Translations under genes and position numbers: made by a program
Source of the DNA: Prevotellaceae bacterium
GTDB taxonomy: Bacteria; Bacteroidota; Bacteroidia; Bacteroidales; UBA932
Assembly (NCBI GenBank): GCA_031273485.1
Contig: JAISRS010000512.1
Location: 1 to 18,605, forward strand
Direction: 5' to 3'
Length of the DNA stretch: 18,605 nt
The notes under the pieces: model-generated
What the model was told of the DNA's origin: nothing
Databases searched by the model: none
The model's input: only the letters and a program-made list of their open reading frames with translations
Part shown: positions 7,393-15,758 of the stretch, one piece after another
How the letters are laid out: every line of letters begins with the position of its first letter
Numbering within the stretch: position 1 is the stretch's first letter

Positions 7393-10300
7393 ATGGCAAC
7401 AAAAGATAGTCTAATGGCAACAGAAACAGACAGTATAAAAGTATTAGGATACCGTGACCTGCCTAATATCGACGGTTGGAAACCCAGTCGCGAATATGAC
7501 AACACCGCTATAGACGGTATCCCAGACTCTGATGGCGTTAAAAAACAAATCACTTCCATTCCAAGCCCTTTTGCAAGAATTGATTTGGTTCAAACCGCTT
7601 TTAAAAAGGTGGCGCGCGATTTAGACGGAACCAATATTTATCACAAAATGGTATCCGACAGTTTTGATGTGGGCGAAATTTTTTTCAATCACGATCGTTT
7701 GTCGGATCTTATTGAGGTTATTGTGTGGGATAAGGTGAACGATCTTGATGCGCTTTTATTTTCGACAAACATGCATCACAGACAGTTGGGCGAAACCCTG
7801 AAATTGTTCCTTGAACAGGACGCCGAAACTTATAATTTCAATTTGATGCAGCGTCTGTATTTATTGAATTATAAAGACGGACCCAATCCGATTAATATCA
7901 TAGGCGGGACCTCTCCCTGTTCTCTGTTTTTTGCTTCGGCAAACAATTTATCTTATGTAAAAAACATCCGGTTCGGTTCAAACGTGGTTTTCAACAACGG
8001 TTTACAACCTCTGCATAAAAGAGATTTTGAATATGTAAAGTATATATTTTATCTGACAAAAAACATCACGAATTTTTCGCAGAAATTCAAGTATGTGAAC
8101 GAATATCTTGAATTAACATTCAAAAAATTGGATCAAATCAACGCAAGAGTAATTAATAATCTTGAGCCGGATAAATACTTTACCGAATTTGATGAATTAT
8201 ACATAGACAATCCGGGTAATTCTATGGAAATAAACGGAGATCAGCTGCGCAAAAAGAAACCAAACCTGAAATTAATTGAGGATAACAGCGAGTTTATTAT
8301 CCAGCCGACTAAAACTTCAGAGAATGTAAAGCCTATAATATTACCCTCTGTAAAGGCAAATTTTGACTTGACCTACACCACCGACAAGTGGGACAGAAAC
8401 TACGAACCGGTATTTGAAGAAAGTGAAAATCTTGCAAACAGAAGATTGCCTCATACAAGAGAACCGTATCCTTTTTTAACCATAAGCGATTTTCTGGAAC
8501 CGACCATTATTCGCACTGTTTTTCCGATAAACAAAGAGAAATTCTACGACGGCGATTTACAGAACAATGACACGAAGGGATATCTTCTGCCTTTAAAGAA
8601 AACTTTTTTCGATTATTTTAATATCTCAGAACTGAAAGAAAAAATCTTTGTAGATGGTAAAAAGATGTTTCAAATTTCGGAAGGAGCAAATGGAGGCGTA
8701 AAAGTCGAGTTGCGTATTCCCATAAAAGGCAACAGACTGCACAGGTATATCACTTACGAACGCATATATTATCCGCTTAGCGAACCGAAACTTTCCGAAA
8801 ACAAAGGCGCTCTTTTAGAAAACCAGTTTAACCTGCTTTTATATCCTTTTATTAAATTGACAGATGCGAATAACCATTATCGTATTGGTTTAATCGACCG
8901 TGACATTTCACCAAGAACAATCAACAATGAGTACGAAGTACGGTTTTTTGAACAAACTTCAAACACTGAGATAGCTTCCAAAGCTCAAAAATCAAGGTCG
9001 ATAAAAGAAAACGGAAGGGATGAAATTTCCTCGAAATATTACATTTTGGAAAAGACATTCGATTATATGGAGATAACTAACGGAATATCTACCGGCATTA
9101 TTATCCCCAATTTCATGGAAAGGGTTCAGGGCAACAAAAAAATTTCCTTTGCAATCGATTTCGGAACAACTAATACTCACGTTGAATATGCAATTGAGGG
9201 TGGATATCCGCGACCATTGGACATAACAGTATCCGATATGCAGATAGCCACGCTTCATGACCGCAGTTTCTATGAACGCGACCCCAGTTTAAACGGTACT
9301 GCAGCCGGCGTTCTTGTTGATGTTATACGTCATGAGTTTATGCCGGAGTTTATCGGTAAGGATACAGAGTTCAAGTTCCCTACCCGTACAGCAATAAGCG
9401 CCAATTCGAATCTTAACTCCGAGGTTCCCACTTATGCTCTGGCTGATTTCAATATATCATTTGCTTACGAAAAATATCGTAAGCCGAATAATACCCAAAT
9501 CAATACCAATCTTAAATGGGCAAACTACAGTAATGATAACAATGGAAATGAAAATGTGGAAATGAAAAGGATTGATACTTTTTTCGAAAATCTTATGCTG
9601 ATAATACGAAATAAGATTTTGCTGGCAGAAGGAAAACTTGCTGATTCGGATTTTGTATGGTTTTACCCTACAAGCATGGAAACATTCCGGAGAAATCTGT
9701 TGGAAAAAAAATGGAAGGACATCTACAACAAATATATATCAACAGAAAAACAGCCTTTGAAACTTTCCGAATCAATAGCTCCATTTTACTATTTCAACAA
9801 AGAATTGGGCGTTACTGCGGCAGGACGACCCGTTGTTGCCATGGACATCGGCGGAGGAACTACGGATATTGTTATATATTGCAACGATACTCCCGAAATA
9901 TTAACCTCCGTGCGTTTTGCGGCAAACTCTGTTTTCGGCGATGCTTTCAACGGTTCTCCGCAAATTAACGGCTTTATAAAAATATTTCAGGGAAGAATTG
10001 CAAGCGCTTTGGAACAGAATAAATTGTATGATATATTGGACGTATTCAGGCAATTAATCGATACAGGGACTTCCTCCGACATAATAGCCTTTTTCTTTTC
10101 GATTGAAAATAATAAAAAAGTTAGAGACGCGGAAATACCTGTTTCTTTCAATCAGATGCTGACAATGGATAACGATTTGAAAATTATTTTTGTACTGTTC
10201 TATTCTTCTCTGATCTATCATATTGCAAAAATCATGAAGGTAAAAGGTTTAGATGCCCCAAGGTTCATGACTTTCAGCGGAACGGGTTCAAAAATAATCA

Positions 10301-10932
10301 ATATTGTGGACAGTAGCGTGAATCTGAATATTTTATCGAAACTGACAGCTATTATTTTCAGAAAAGTTATGGGACAAAACCCCGGCAACATTGAACTGCA
10401 ACAATATCCGGAGCCAAAAGAAATTACCTGTAAAGGAGGATTGAAAATACCACAGATGCAAACTATTCAAAAGACTGTTTCAATAGACCTTCAAACCTCT
10501 GAGGGAAAAAGCGCTTATGCCGAATATCTCGACTCTATCAAAGCCACCTTGCTGGGAGATGTTGAGGATACTCTGATTGCTGAAAAGGTGTTAAAATATG
10601 AGATTTTTCAAGATGTACAAAAAGCCCGTGAACTTAAAGAAAGTATAATTGAAGAATATGACAAATTTATTGAATTATTCTTTTCCATTAATGATGAGTT
10701 CGGTTTTACCAATAATTTCGGCATTTCGCCACCAAGTTTGACAAAAGCCAAAGAATTGCTGCAAAGTAAAGACGATTGCCGCATGTATCTGAATTCCGGA
10801 ATACAGGAAAAATTAAATTATCTTAAAAATAATTTGAGTGTTGAAATTGAAGAATCATTTTTCTTTTATCCGCTTATCGGAGGTATTAACAAACTGGCGT
10901 TTGAAATTTTCAAGAGTATTAAAAGCCGGTAA
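7393..10932 (+). CDS. Large actin/HSP70-fold ATPase, SrfB-like
   Basis: At 1179 residues this is the largest gene. The N-terminal half (about 1-585) is not recognised and shows no membrane segment. The C-terminal half is an actin/HSP70-superfamily ATPase. Phosphate-1 is FAIDFGTTNT (Asp589 to Asn594), phosphate-2 is AMDIGGGTTDIVIY (Asp818 to Asp825), and the adenosine motif is MTFSGTGSK (about 959-967). Length, the unusual wide spacing of the motifs and the neighbourhood recall proteins annotated 'virulence factor SrfB'; that name is historical and says little about function here. It should bind ATP and may act as a chaperone-like switch or filament-forming motor partner. The start ATG at 7393 follows the tubulin-like stop by two bases, and its own stop is one base from the next start. 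Another in-frame ATG lies seven codons later. Confidence 0.83.
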   Translation: MATKDSLMATETDSIKVLGYRDLPNIDGWKPSREYDNTAIDGIPDSDGVKKQITSIPSPFARIDLVQTAFKKVARDLDGTNIYHKMVSDSFDVGEIFFNHDRLSDLIEVIVWDKVNDLDALLFSTNMHHRQLGETLKLFLEQDAETYNFNLMQRLYLLNYKDGPNPINIIGGTSPCSLFFASANNLSYVKNIRFGSNVVFNNGLQPLHKRDFEYVKYIFYLTKNITNFSQKFKYVNEYLELTFKKLDQINARVINNLEPDKYFTEFDELYIDNPGNSMEINGDQLRKKKPNLKLIEDNSEFIIQPTKTSENVKPIILPSVKANFDLTYTTDKWDRNYEPVFEESENLANRRLPHTREPYPFLTISDFLEPTIIRTVFPINKEKFYDGDLQNNDTKGYLLPLKKTFFDYFNISELKEKIFVDGKKMFQISEGANGGVKVELRIPIKGNRLHRYITYERIYYPLSEPKLSENKGALLENQFNLLLYPFIKLTDANNHYRIGLIDRDISPRTINNEYEVRFFEQTSNTEIASKAQKSRSIKENGRDEISSKYYILEKTFDYMEITNGISTGIIIPNFMERVQGNKKISFAIDFGTTNTHVEYAIEGGYPRPLDITVSDMQIATLHDRSFYERDPSLNGTAAGVLVDVIRHEFMPEFIGKDTEFKFPTRTAISANSNLNSEVPTYALADFNISFAYEKYRKPNNTQINTNLKWANYSNDNNGNENVEMKRIDTFFENLMLIIRNKILLAEGKLADSDFVWFYPTSMETFRRNLLEKKWKDIYNKYISTEKQPLKLSESIAPFYYFNKELGVTAAGRPVVAMDIGGGTTDIVIYCNDTPEILTSVRFAANSVFGDAFNGSPQINGFIKIFQGRIASALEQNKLYDILDVFRQLIDTGTSSDIIAFFFSIENNKKVRDAEIPVSFNQMLTMDNDLKIIFVLFYSSLIYHIAKIMKVKGLDAPRFMTFSGTGSKIINIVDSSVNLNILSKLTAIIFRKVMGQNPGNIELQQYPEPKEITCKGGLKIPQMQTIQKTVSIDLQTSEGKSAYAEYLDSIKATLLGDVEDTLIAEKVLKYEIFQDVQKARELKESIIEEYDKFIELFFSINDEFGFTNNFGISPPSLTKAKELLQSKDDCRMYLNSGIQEKLNYLKNNLSVEIEESFFFYPLIGGINKLAFEIFKSIKSR

Positions 10933-10933
10933 A

Positions 10934-11650
10934 ATGAAACGTATCGTCTTAATAATTATTATCAATCTGTTGTTGCTGGGCATTGTTAATGCCCAGCCAA
11001 CAATGGATAAAACGACCTTCGACAGATTGGTTGACTATGTAAATACAGAATTGACAAAAGCATATCTTAATGATTTTTTTACAAAAAACAGTAATACACC
11101 ATACTCTGACGGCTTTCATAAAGACAGTATCCATTATACAGACAATATAAAACAGAGATTACTGTTAAATACAATAAGTAAGCCTGTCGGTTTTGAACGT
11201 CTTTCCAATTTATTAGGCAGTCAGTTTATCCGGACGTTGAAAAACGTTTCCGAACCTGTAAATAATCGAAAGAATTTTTATAATGACACTGTTTCGAATA
11301 TGGACTTACTGACTCTTATCGTGGATAATAAAGATCTAAGCCCCAAAAACAGGAAAATGCTGGAAGAATGTACCCAATCCGTCAAATTCGAATTAATTTC
11401 TTATTATGCGATTAAGGAGCAAAAAACAAGAACCGAAACAGTAAGAATCATAAAAGAAGATATACTGAAAATCATAAAAGAAGAGAATCAATCCGCCACC
11501 GAAAAGATACGCAAATCAAATCTGCTGTTTAATGTATGCGTGTCGATGATGCTGATTGTGTTGCCGTGTATCTGCGGCTATTTATTATATATGATGTATA
11601 AACAAAAAAAACTTATTGAAAAAATCATCAATTACAAAAATGAAAAATAA
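10934..11650 (+). CDS. Signal-peptide/single-pass membrane protein, paralogue A
   Basis: An open frame extends upstream into the ATPase gene, but the ATG at 10934, one base after that stop, begins a clear signal peptide (MKRIVLIIIINLLLLGIVNA, cleavage before QP), so I start here (238 residues). The periplasmic part contains TFDRLVDYVNTELTKAY near residues 30-47, which closely matches the next gene (EFEKLVDYVNVEITKAY). It continues as a helical region with a charged stretch (RIIKEDILKIIKEENQ) before a transmembrane helix at about 199-220 (FNVCVSMMLIVLPCICGYLL) and a short basic cytoplasmic tail. The family is not recognised. Unlike its paralogue it lacks a C-terminal globular domain. The two may form a heteromer spanning the inner membrane next to the motor-like proteins. 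Confidence 0.8.
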   Translation: MKRIVLIIIINLLLLGIVNAQPTMDKTTFDRLVDYVNTELTKAYLNDFFTKNSNTPYSDGFHKDSIHYTDNIKQRLLLNTISKPVGFERLSNLLGSQFIRTLKNVSEPVNNRKNFYNDTVSNMDLLTLIVDNKDLSPKNRKMLEECTQSVKFELISYYAIKEQKTRTETVRIIKEDILKIIKEENQSATEKIRKSNLLFNVCVSMMLIVLPCICGYLLYMMYKQKKLIEKIINYKNEK

Positions 11651-11675
11651 ATTAACATTTAAAATATATTTAAAA

Positions 11676-12974
11676 ATGAAAAAAATAATAACATTTACCT
11701 TATGCGTATTTATTACAACCGGATGTTTTTCGCAAAAACATATAGAACAAAAGGAGTTCGAAAAATTGGTAGATTATGTGAATGTGGAAATAACAAAGGC
11801 TTATATCGAAGCAACTATCAAATTAACCTCAACAAATAAAAAAGATTCAATAGCATTTATAAAAAAGATTCAGTCGCAGTTAGCAAAAAATGAGATTGAT
11901 CATCCTATTAAAGGGAGTGCTTTAATAAAATTGTTAAATAACAATAGTTGGAGTGTGACGTGTACAAATCTTACAGAAAAATATGATTCGATTAAATCCA
12001 AATATAAAAGCGACAAATCCAATCAAGACTTGATTGATTTGCTCTTTGATTTTAGTTTCACTATCAAAGAAACCACATACAAAATAACAGAACACCTCGC
12101 AACTAAAGAATTGTGTAAAAACCTAAAAGATGAAATAACAGAAAAATATAGCGCAACAACAAGAGGACAATCCACAGAAATAAACGCGGAAGTCACGTAT
12201 GACAATATTACTAATGAGAGTCTAAAACAATTGGAAAAGAACATAAACATTTTAAGTGCAAGAGTAGAAAAAATTGAAAGTAAAAGTTTAAATCCAAAAG
12301 CCGATAAATTAGTTTATATATTGTTCATTGTAGACATATTGTTCATTGTGATAGTTCTGATATTAATTGCGTATATTCTACGAATAAAGCATAAATTATC
12401 CAAGTCACCGGTACAATCAAATGGAAATTCTACGACCTCGCCAAAAGATACAAATGAAATAGAAAAAAGAATAAAAGCATTGGAATATTTTATTTACGAT
12501 CAATTTGCCAAAGAATATAATACTTTAGTAAGCAGTCATAATGATCTTGTAACGAAAATGGAGAATCTCACTTCGAAGAGTACCGAAACACGGCGAGATT
12601 CTGTTACAGAACAGAGTCGTTCAAATCAAAATACAACAAAACAACCGGAATCAAAAGTATTTTATATGTCCACACCAAACTTTGACGGAAGTTTTTGGGA
12701 CAGAAATTCACGACAGGAATTAGACCCTACAGCTGCCTGTTATAAATTTGTTGAAGAAAACTCCGGCGTAGCAAAGTTTTATACAGTTGAACATGACCAG
12801 TTTTATCAAAGAGCATTACAAAATCCCTACAATATTTTAGACCCTGTTTGTGAAGCAACAAACGCTATGGCAAACAACAGGAAAATAAAAACCATAGAGC
12901 CGGGAACAGCTCGCAAATCAGGAGATAAATGGATTGTTAACCCAACTGCAAAAGCAAAAATAAAATATGAATGA
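11676..12974 (+). CDS. Lipoprotein-like single-pass membrane protein, paralogue B, with C-terminal domain
   Basis: In-frame ATGs exist at 11616, 11640 and 11676. The last gives a compact lipoprotein signal (MKKIITFTLCVFITTGCFSQ, lipobox TTGC), so I use it (432 residues). The N-terminal EFEKLVDYVNVEITKAYIEA repeats the motif of the preceding gene, indicating tandem duplication. A helical segment leads to a transmembrane helix at about 212-235. After it come a likely coiled coil (about 250-300), a Ser/Thr/Asn-rich linker, and a compact C-terminal domain at about 326-432 (FYMSTPNFDGSFWDRNS ... KIKTIEPGTARKSGDKWIV). I have a sense of this domain from other Bacteroidota proteins but cannot name it. 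With the N terminus exported, this domain should lie in the cytoplasm. A lipid anchor plus a transmembrane helix is an unusual combination. The 3' end overlaps the ZorA-like start by 8 bases, implying translational coupling. Confidence 0.8.
   Translation: MKKIITFTLCVFITTGCFSQKHIEQKEFEKLVDYVNVEITKAYIEATIKLTSTNKKDSIAFIKKIQSQLAKNEIDHPIKGSALIKLLNNNSWSVTCTNLTEKYDSIKSKYKSDKSNQDLIDLLFDFSFTIKETTYKITEHLATKELCKNLKDEITEKYSATTRGQSTEINAEVTYDNITNESLKQLEKNINILSARVEKIESKSLNPKADKLVYILFIVDILFIVIVLILIAYILRIKHKLSKSPVQSNGNSTTSPKDTNEIEKRIKALEYFIYDQFAKEYNTLVSSHNDLVTKMENLTSKSTETRRDSVTEQSRSNQNTTKQPESKVFYMSTPNFDGSFWDRNSRQELDPTAACYKFVEENSGVAKFYTVEHDQFYQRALQNPYNILDPVCEATNAMANNRKIKTIEPGTARKSGDKWIVNPTAKAKIKYE
12318..12349 (+). 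repeat. 18-bp-period tandem duplication inside the transmembrane segment of paralogue B
   Basis: The 14-base sequence atattgttcattgt occurs at 12318-12331 and again at 12336-12349, exactly 18 bases apart. It encodes ILFIVD followed by ILFIVI within the transmembrane helix. The near-perfect DNA identity suggests a recent slippage duplication that lengthened the helix by six residues. Confidence 0.8.
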
Positions 12975-14553
12975 TGAATTGATGATTTTATCAATAATTA
13001 CAGCAATTGTAATTATCCAGATTGTAGTATCCGCATATACAGTATTGAAACTTATGGTTTTCAAGAATATTTTTCCGTCGATAGCGGATTTCAAAACCCG
13101 CACGGTCTATATCCCTGCCAGCAAAATACAAAATATTAAACCGGCAACAATACTTGCGAATCCGAGACTATACGCCAGGGGAATTAATTCCGACGAAACA
13201 GAAATAATGCTCATCTATACCGTTAATCCACAGGGAACAGTCCTGACAGGAATCCTTGACGCCATCAACACCTATCTTATAAGAAATAAAGGCGCGGTGA
13301 GCGATTTCAACCTGATGAAAGATATAGTTGAACGTAATTGTGAAGCTGTGGACGAAGATATTAACACTTCGCTGCCAATACCCCTGTATCTGGGTTTGAT
13401 GGGTACAATGCTGGGAATTGTTGTGGGATTGTATTTTATCAACGCAGACAGTTTTACCTCCGAAACCCCTCTCAATGCCATTGCAGGGCTTATAGGAGGC
13501 GTAAGAATTGCCATGATTTCAAGTTTTATCGGTCTTCTGTTGACAACTGTCGGACAGGGAGGCTTGTATAAACGTATTAAAACAAAAGTGGAGAGTAAAA
13601 AACATGCTTTTTATACTTTTCTTCAAACGGAACTGCTTCCCGTACTCAACAAAAACGTTAATGCCACTATTTATGAACTCCAGCGGAATTTAACCGATTT
13701 CAATGAAACTTTTTCGGTTAATGCCAACAGATTCGGCGCCTTTCTGGACTCAATACATTCCTCGTTTGAAAGCCAGACAGAGTTCCTGCGTCTTATCAAA
13801 GAAATTAATATTACACAAATGGCAAAGGCTAATGTTTCCGTTTTACGGGAGTTGAAGGAGAGCATAGGCGAAATAGGAAAATTCAGATTCTATCTGAATC
13901 AGATAAACGCATTTATAGGTAATGCCGAAAAATTAAATGCCGGCTTGCTTGCGCAAATAGAGCGCACAAATTCGGTTGAAACAGTGGTGGCAAAAATTCA
14001 ATCCATTGTTGAACAAAATAAAACATTAATGGATTTTCTCAATTCTCACTTCGCCACATTAGACCAGCACTCACAGTTGGTCAATAATGCAATTATTGAT
14101 ACGGATAACAGCCTGAAAAAAGGAGTAGAAAGTTTTGAACAATTCACAACGGGACGCCTTGCCGCTTTGCGCGAATTTGTAATCACCGAAGAATTTAAAA
14201 TGCGAGAACGACTTAGTGAATCGGGATTGCTGGAAGAACTGAAAAATCTGAGCAATGTAAAAGCCAGTATGGCAAATCTGGAAACTTTGGCAACCGCTCA
14301 ACAAATTCTGATGCAGGCTCAAAACGAGAAATTAGATAATCTGATTAAATCTATTTACGATTTGACAGGCGTTTTAAAATCGCAGAAACACTCCGGACCT
14401 GTTTTTCAAGAGGTATCTCATCCGGAACAAAACGAAAATGGAAAAGACAAATTGGCGAAACATAAAAAATATCTTATTTGGGCAGGAATAACAGCGCTGT
14501 TTATTCTTTATACAGTAATTATAATCATTAGTTTAACTGCTAAAACAACATAA
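12967..14553 (+). CDS. MotA/TolQ/ExbB-like proton-channel protein with long coiled tail (ZorA-like)
   Basis: The 528-residue protein has an N-terminal transmembrane helix (about 5-30). A cytoplasmic segment of about 100 residues leads to two closely spaced helices typical of the MotA/TolQ/ExbB family: IPLYLGLMGTMLGIVVGLYF (about 138-157) and RIAMISSFIGLLLTTVGQGG (about 180-199). Thr147 and Ser185/Ser186 are placed like the polar residues lining the ion path in that family. Residues 210-495 are a long helical, probably coiled-coil tail, as in Zorya ZorA. Unusually, the protein ends in another transmembrane helix (about 502-524, ITALFILYTVIIIISL), which would bring the tail back to the membrane. 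It is followed after 8 bases by its MotB/OmpA-like partner, as ZorA is by ZorB. The start overlaps the previous gene by 8 bases. GldL and TolQ are less likely because of the long tail. Confidence 0.87.
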   Translation: MNDELMILSIITAIVIIQIVVSAYTVLKLMVFKNIFPSIADFKTRTVYIPASKIQNIKPATILANPRLYARGINSDETEIMLIYTVNPQGTVLTGILDAINTYLIRNKGAVSDFNLMKDIVERNCEAVDEDINTSLPIPLYLGLMGTMLGIVVGLYFINADSFTSETPLNAIAGLIGGVRIAMISSFIGLLLTTVGQGGLYKRIKTKVESKKHAFYTFLQTELLPVLNKNVNATIYELQRNLTDFNETFSVNANRFGAFLDSIHSSFESQTEFLRLIKEINITQMAKANVSVLRELKESIGEIGKFRFYLNQINAFIGNAEKLNAGLLAQIERTNSVETVVAKIQSIVEQNKTLMDFLNSHFATLDQHSQLVNNAIIDTDNSLKKGVESFEQFTTGRLAALREFVITEEFKMRERLSESGLLEELKNLSNVKASMANLETLATAQQILMQAQNEKLDNLIKSIYDLTGVLKSQKHSGPVFQEVSHPEQNENGKDKLAKHKKYLIWAGITALFILYTVIIIISLTAKTT

Positions 14554-14561
14554 ACGAAGCG

Positions 14562-15188
14562 ATGGCAAAAAAGGGTAATTATTTTTGGGCAAGTTATTCC
14601 GACCTGATGACGAGTTTATTTTTCATCATGTTGGTTTTATTTGTCTTAACAGTTTCCGTACTGAATCAGCAAAAAAAAGAAATAAAAATAAAAGCCGAAG
14701 TTTTTGACAAAATCAAAGAGTTGGAAGAAGGTATTAATAAAATTGACCCTAACTTCTTTAAATATGATGAAAGACATAAAAAGCATATTCTTAAAATTAA
14801 TGTAGCTTTTCCCAAAGGAAGTTCCGATATGAATAACATTCCATACAGCGTACAGGCAGATTTAATAAAGGCAGGCAAAAGTATCCGGGATTTTATTGAT
14901 GGGGGTAAAGAGTATAATGCGGAATATCTTTTAATTATCGAAGGACAAGCATCGAAGGACGGTTATAATCTGAATGACGAATTGAGTTACAACAGAGCAT
15001 TGGCTCTTAAACAATTCTGGAACGCGAACCATATTTCTTTCAGCTCATCTAACTGTGAAGTAATTATCTCAGGCAGCGGCGAAGGCGGTTCGTTGCGTTC
15101 TACGAATGAACCGGAAAATCAACGATTTCTGATACACATTATTCTGAAACCGGGTTTGTTTAACGACGAAATCAAAAGTGAAAAATAA
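14562..15188 (+). CDS. MotB/OmpA-like stator protein (ZorB-like)
   Basis: The 208-residue protein begins NYFWASYSDLMTSLFFIMLVLFVL. This is a single N-terminal transmembrane helix carrying Asp14 in the SDLMT context, the position of the proton-accepting aspartate of MotB and ZorB. A short linker rich in charged residues precedes a C-terminal OmpA/MotB-like peptidoglycan-binding domain, in which ILKINVAFPKGSS, LLIIEGQASKDG (about 123-134) and NLNDELSYNRALALKQFW (Arg145) match the family's core strand and conserved Asn/Leu/Arg pattern. It would anchor the motor to the cell wall. The length is short for the family, so the linker is minimal. With the upstream gene it makes a complete proton-driven stator-type unit. 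Confidence 0.9.
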   Translation: MAKKGNYFWASYSDLMTSLFFIMLVLFVLTVSVLNQQKKEIKIKAEVFDKIKELEEGINKIDPNFFKYDERHKKHILKINVAFPKGSSDMNNIPYSVQADLIKAGKSIRDFIDGGKEYNAEYLLIIEGQASKDGYNLNDELSYNRALALKQFWNANHISFSSSNCEVIISGSGEGGSLRSTNEPENQRFLIHIILKPGLFNDEIKSEK

Positions 15189-15195
15189 ATCAAAA

Positions 15196-15747
15196 ATGAA
15201 AAAAAATATGAAACAGATGAAAAGAAATATAATTCTTTGTATTTTAATTTTACCGATTTTCTTGTCCTGTTCCCAGTCGGCAAGAAATAAACGGTTGCGG
15301 GACGCCACATCCACAGTCAATAACGATGACAATAATGAACGGACAAGCAGAAAATCGTCCAAATCCAATATTGTCAAAATGAAAAAACAGGGAGGAGTAT
15401 ATTTAGTCCCGATAGAAGTAAATGGAATTTCCATGGACTTTATCTTTGATACCGGAGCTTCGGATGTTTGCATTTCGTTAGTCGAAGCGCAGTTTCTTAT
15501 AAAACAGGGAAAACTGACGGAAAAAGATGTTATAGGCACTCAATCATACCAGATTGCAGACGGAAGTATTTCCGAAGGGACAATAATTATTTTACGGACA
15601 GTAAAAATAGGAAATAAAACACTCCACGACGTAAAGGCGTCGATTATAGAAACAATAGAAGCGCCTTTGCTTTTAGGACAATCGGCTCTTAGTAAGTTCG
15701 GAAAAATTTCAATTGATTATAAGAAATTAGAATTAAAGTTAGAATAA
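15196..15747 (+). CDS. Retropepsin-like aspartyl protease, predicted lipoprotein
   Basis: Start candidates are GTG 15178 (overlapping the previous gene), ATG 15196, 15208 and 15217. All feed the same signal NIILCILILPIFLSC, so the exact start is uncertain; I use 15196 (183 residues). The Cys after FLS fits a lipobox and implies membrane anchoring outside the cytoplasm. After a charged linker the mature domain reads GGVYLVPIEVNG, then FIFDTGASDVCIS with the catalytic Asp85-Thr-Gly-Ala-Ser, and later APLLLGQSALSKFG. This is the pattern of single-domain clan AA (retropepsin-like) proteases, which act as dimers. Its substrate is unknown; the periplasmic parts of the co-encoded membrane proteins are candidates by location. 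The flap region (IADGSISEGT) is present, so it looks active. Confidence 0.87.
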   Translation: MKKNMKQMKRNIILCILILPIFLSCSQSARNKRLRDATSTVNNDDNNERTSRKSSKSNIVKMKKQGGVYLVPIEVNGISMDFIFDTGASDVCISLVEAQFLIKQGKLTEKDVIGTQSYQIADGSISEGTIIILRTVKIGNKTLHDVKASIIETIEAPLLLGQSALSKFGKISIDYKKLELKLE

Positions 15748-15758
15748 ATTAAAAAATT

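Noticed and set aside
9657..9968. Forward ORF of 103 codons in another frame within the ATPase gene
   Set aside because: It lies wholly within the well-supported ATPase frame that carries the phosphate-2 motif.
12967..15188. Canonical Zorya defence system
   Set aside because: Only the ZorA/ZorB-like pair is present; there is no ZorC, SNF2-type ZorD or HNH-type ZorE reading frame in the window.
12967..15188. Gliding/T9SS motor GldL-GldM or TolQ-TolR/ExbB-ExbD
   Set aside because: The first protein has a nearly 300-residue coiled tail and the second has an OmpA-like cell-wall domain, which fit ZorAB/MotAB-type stators better.
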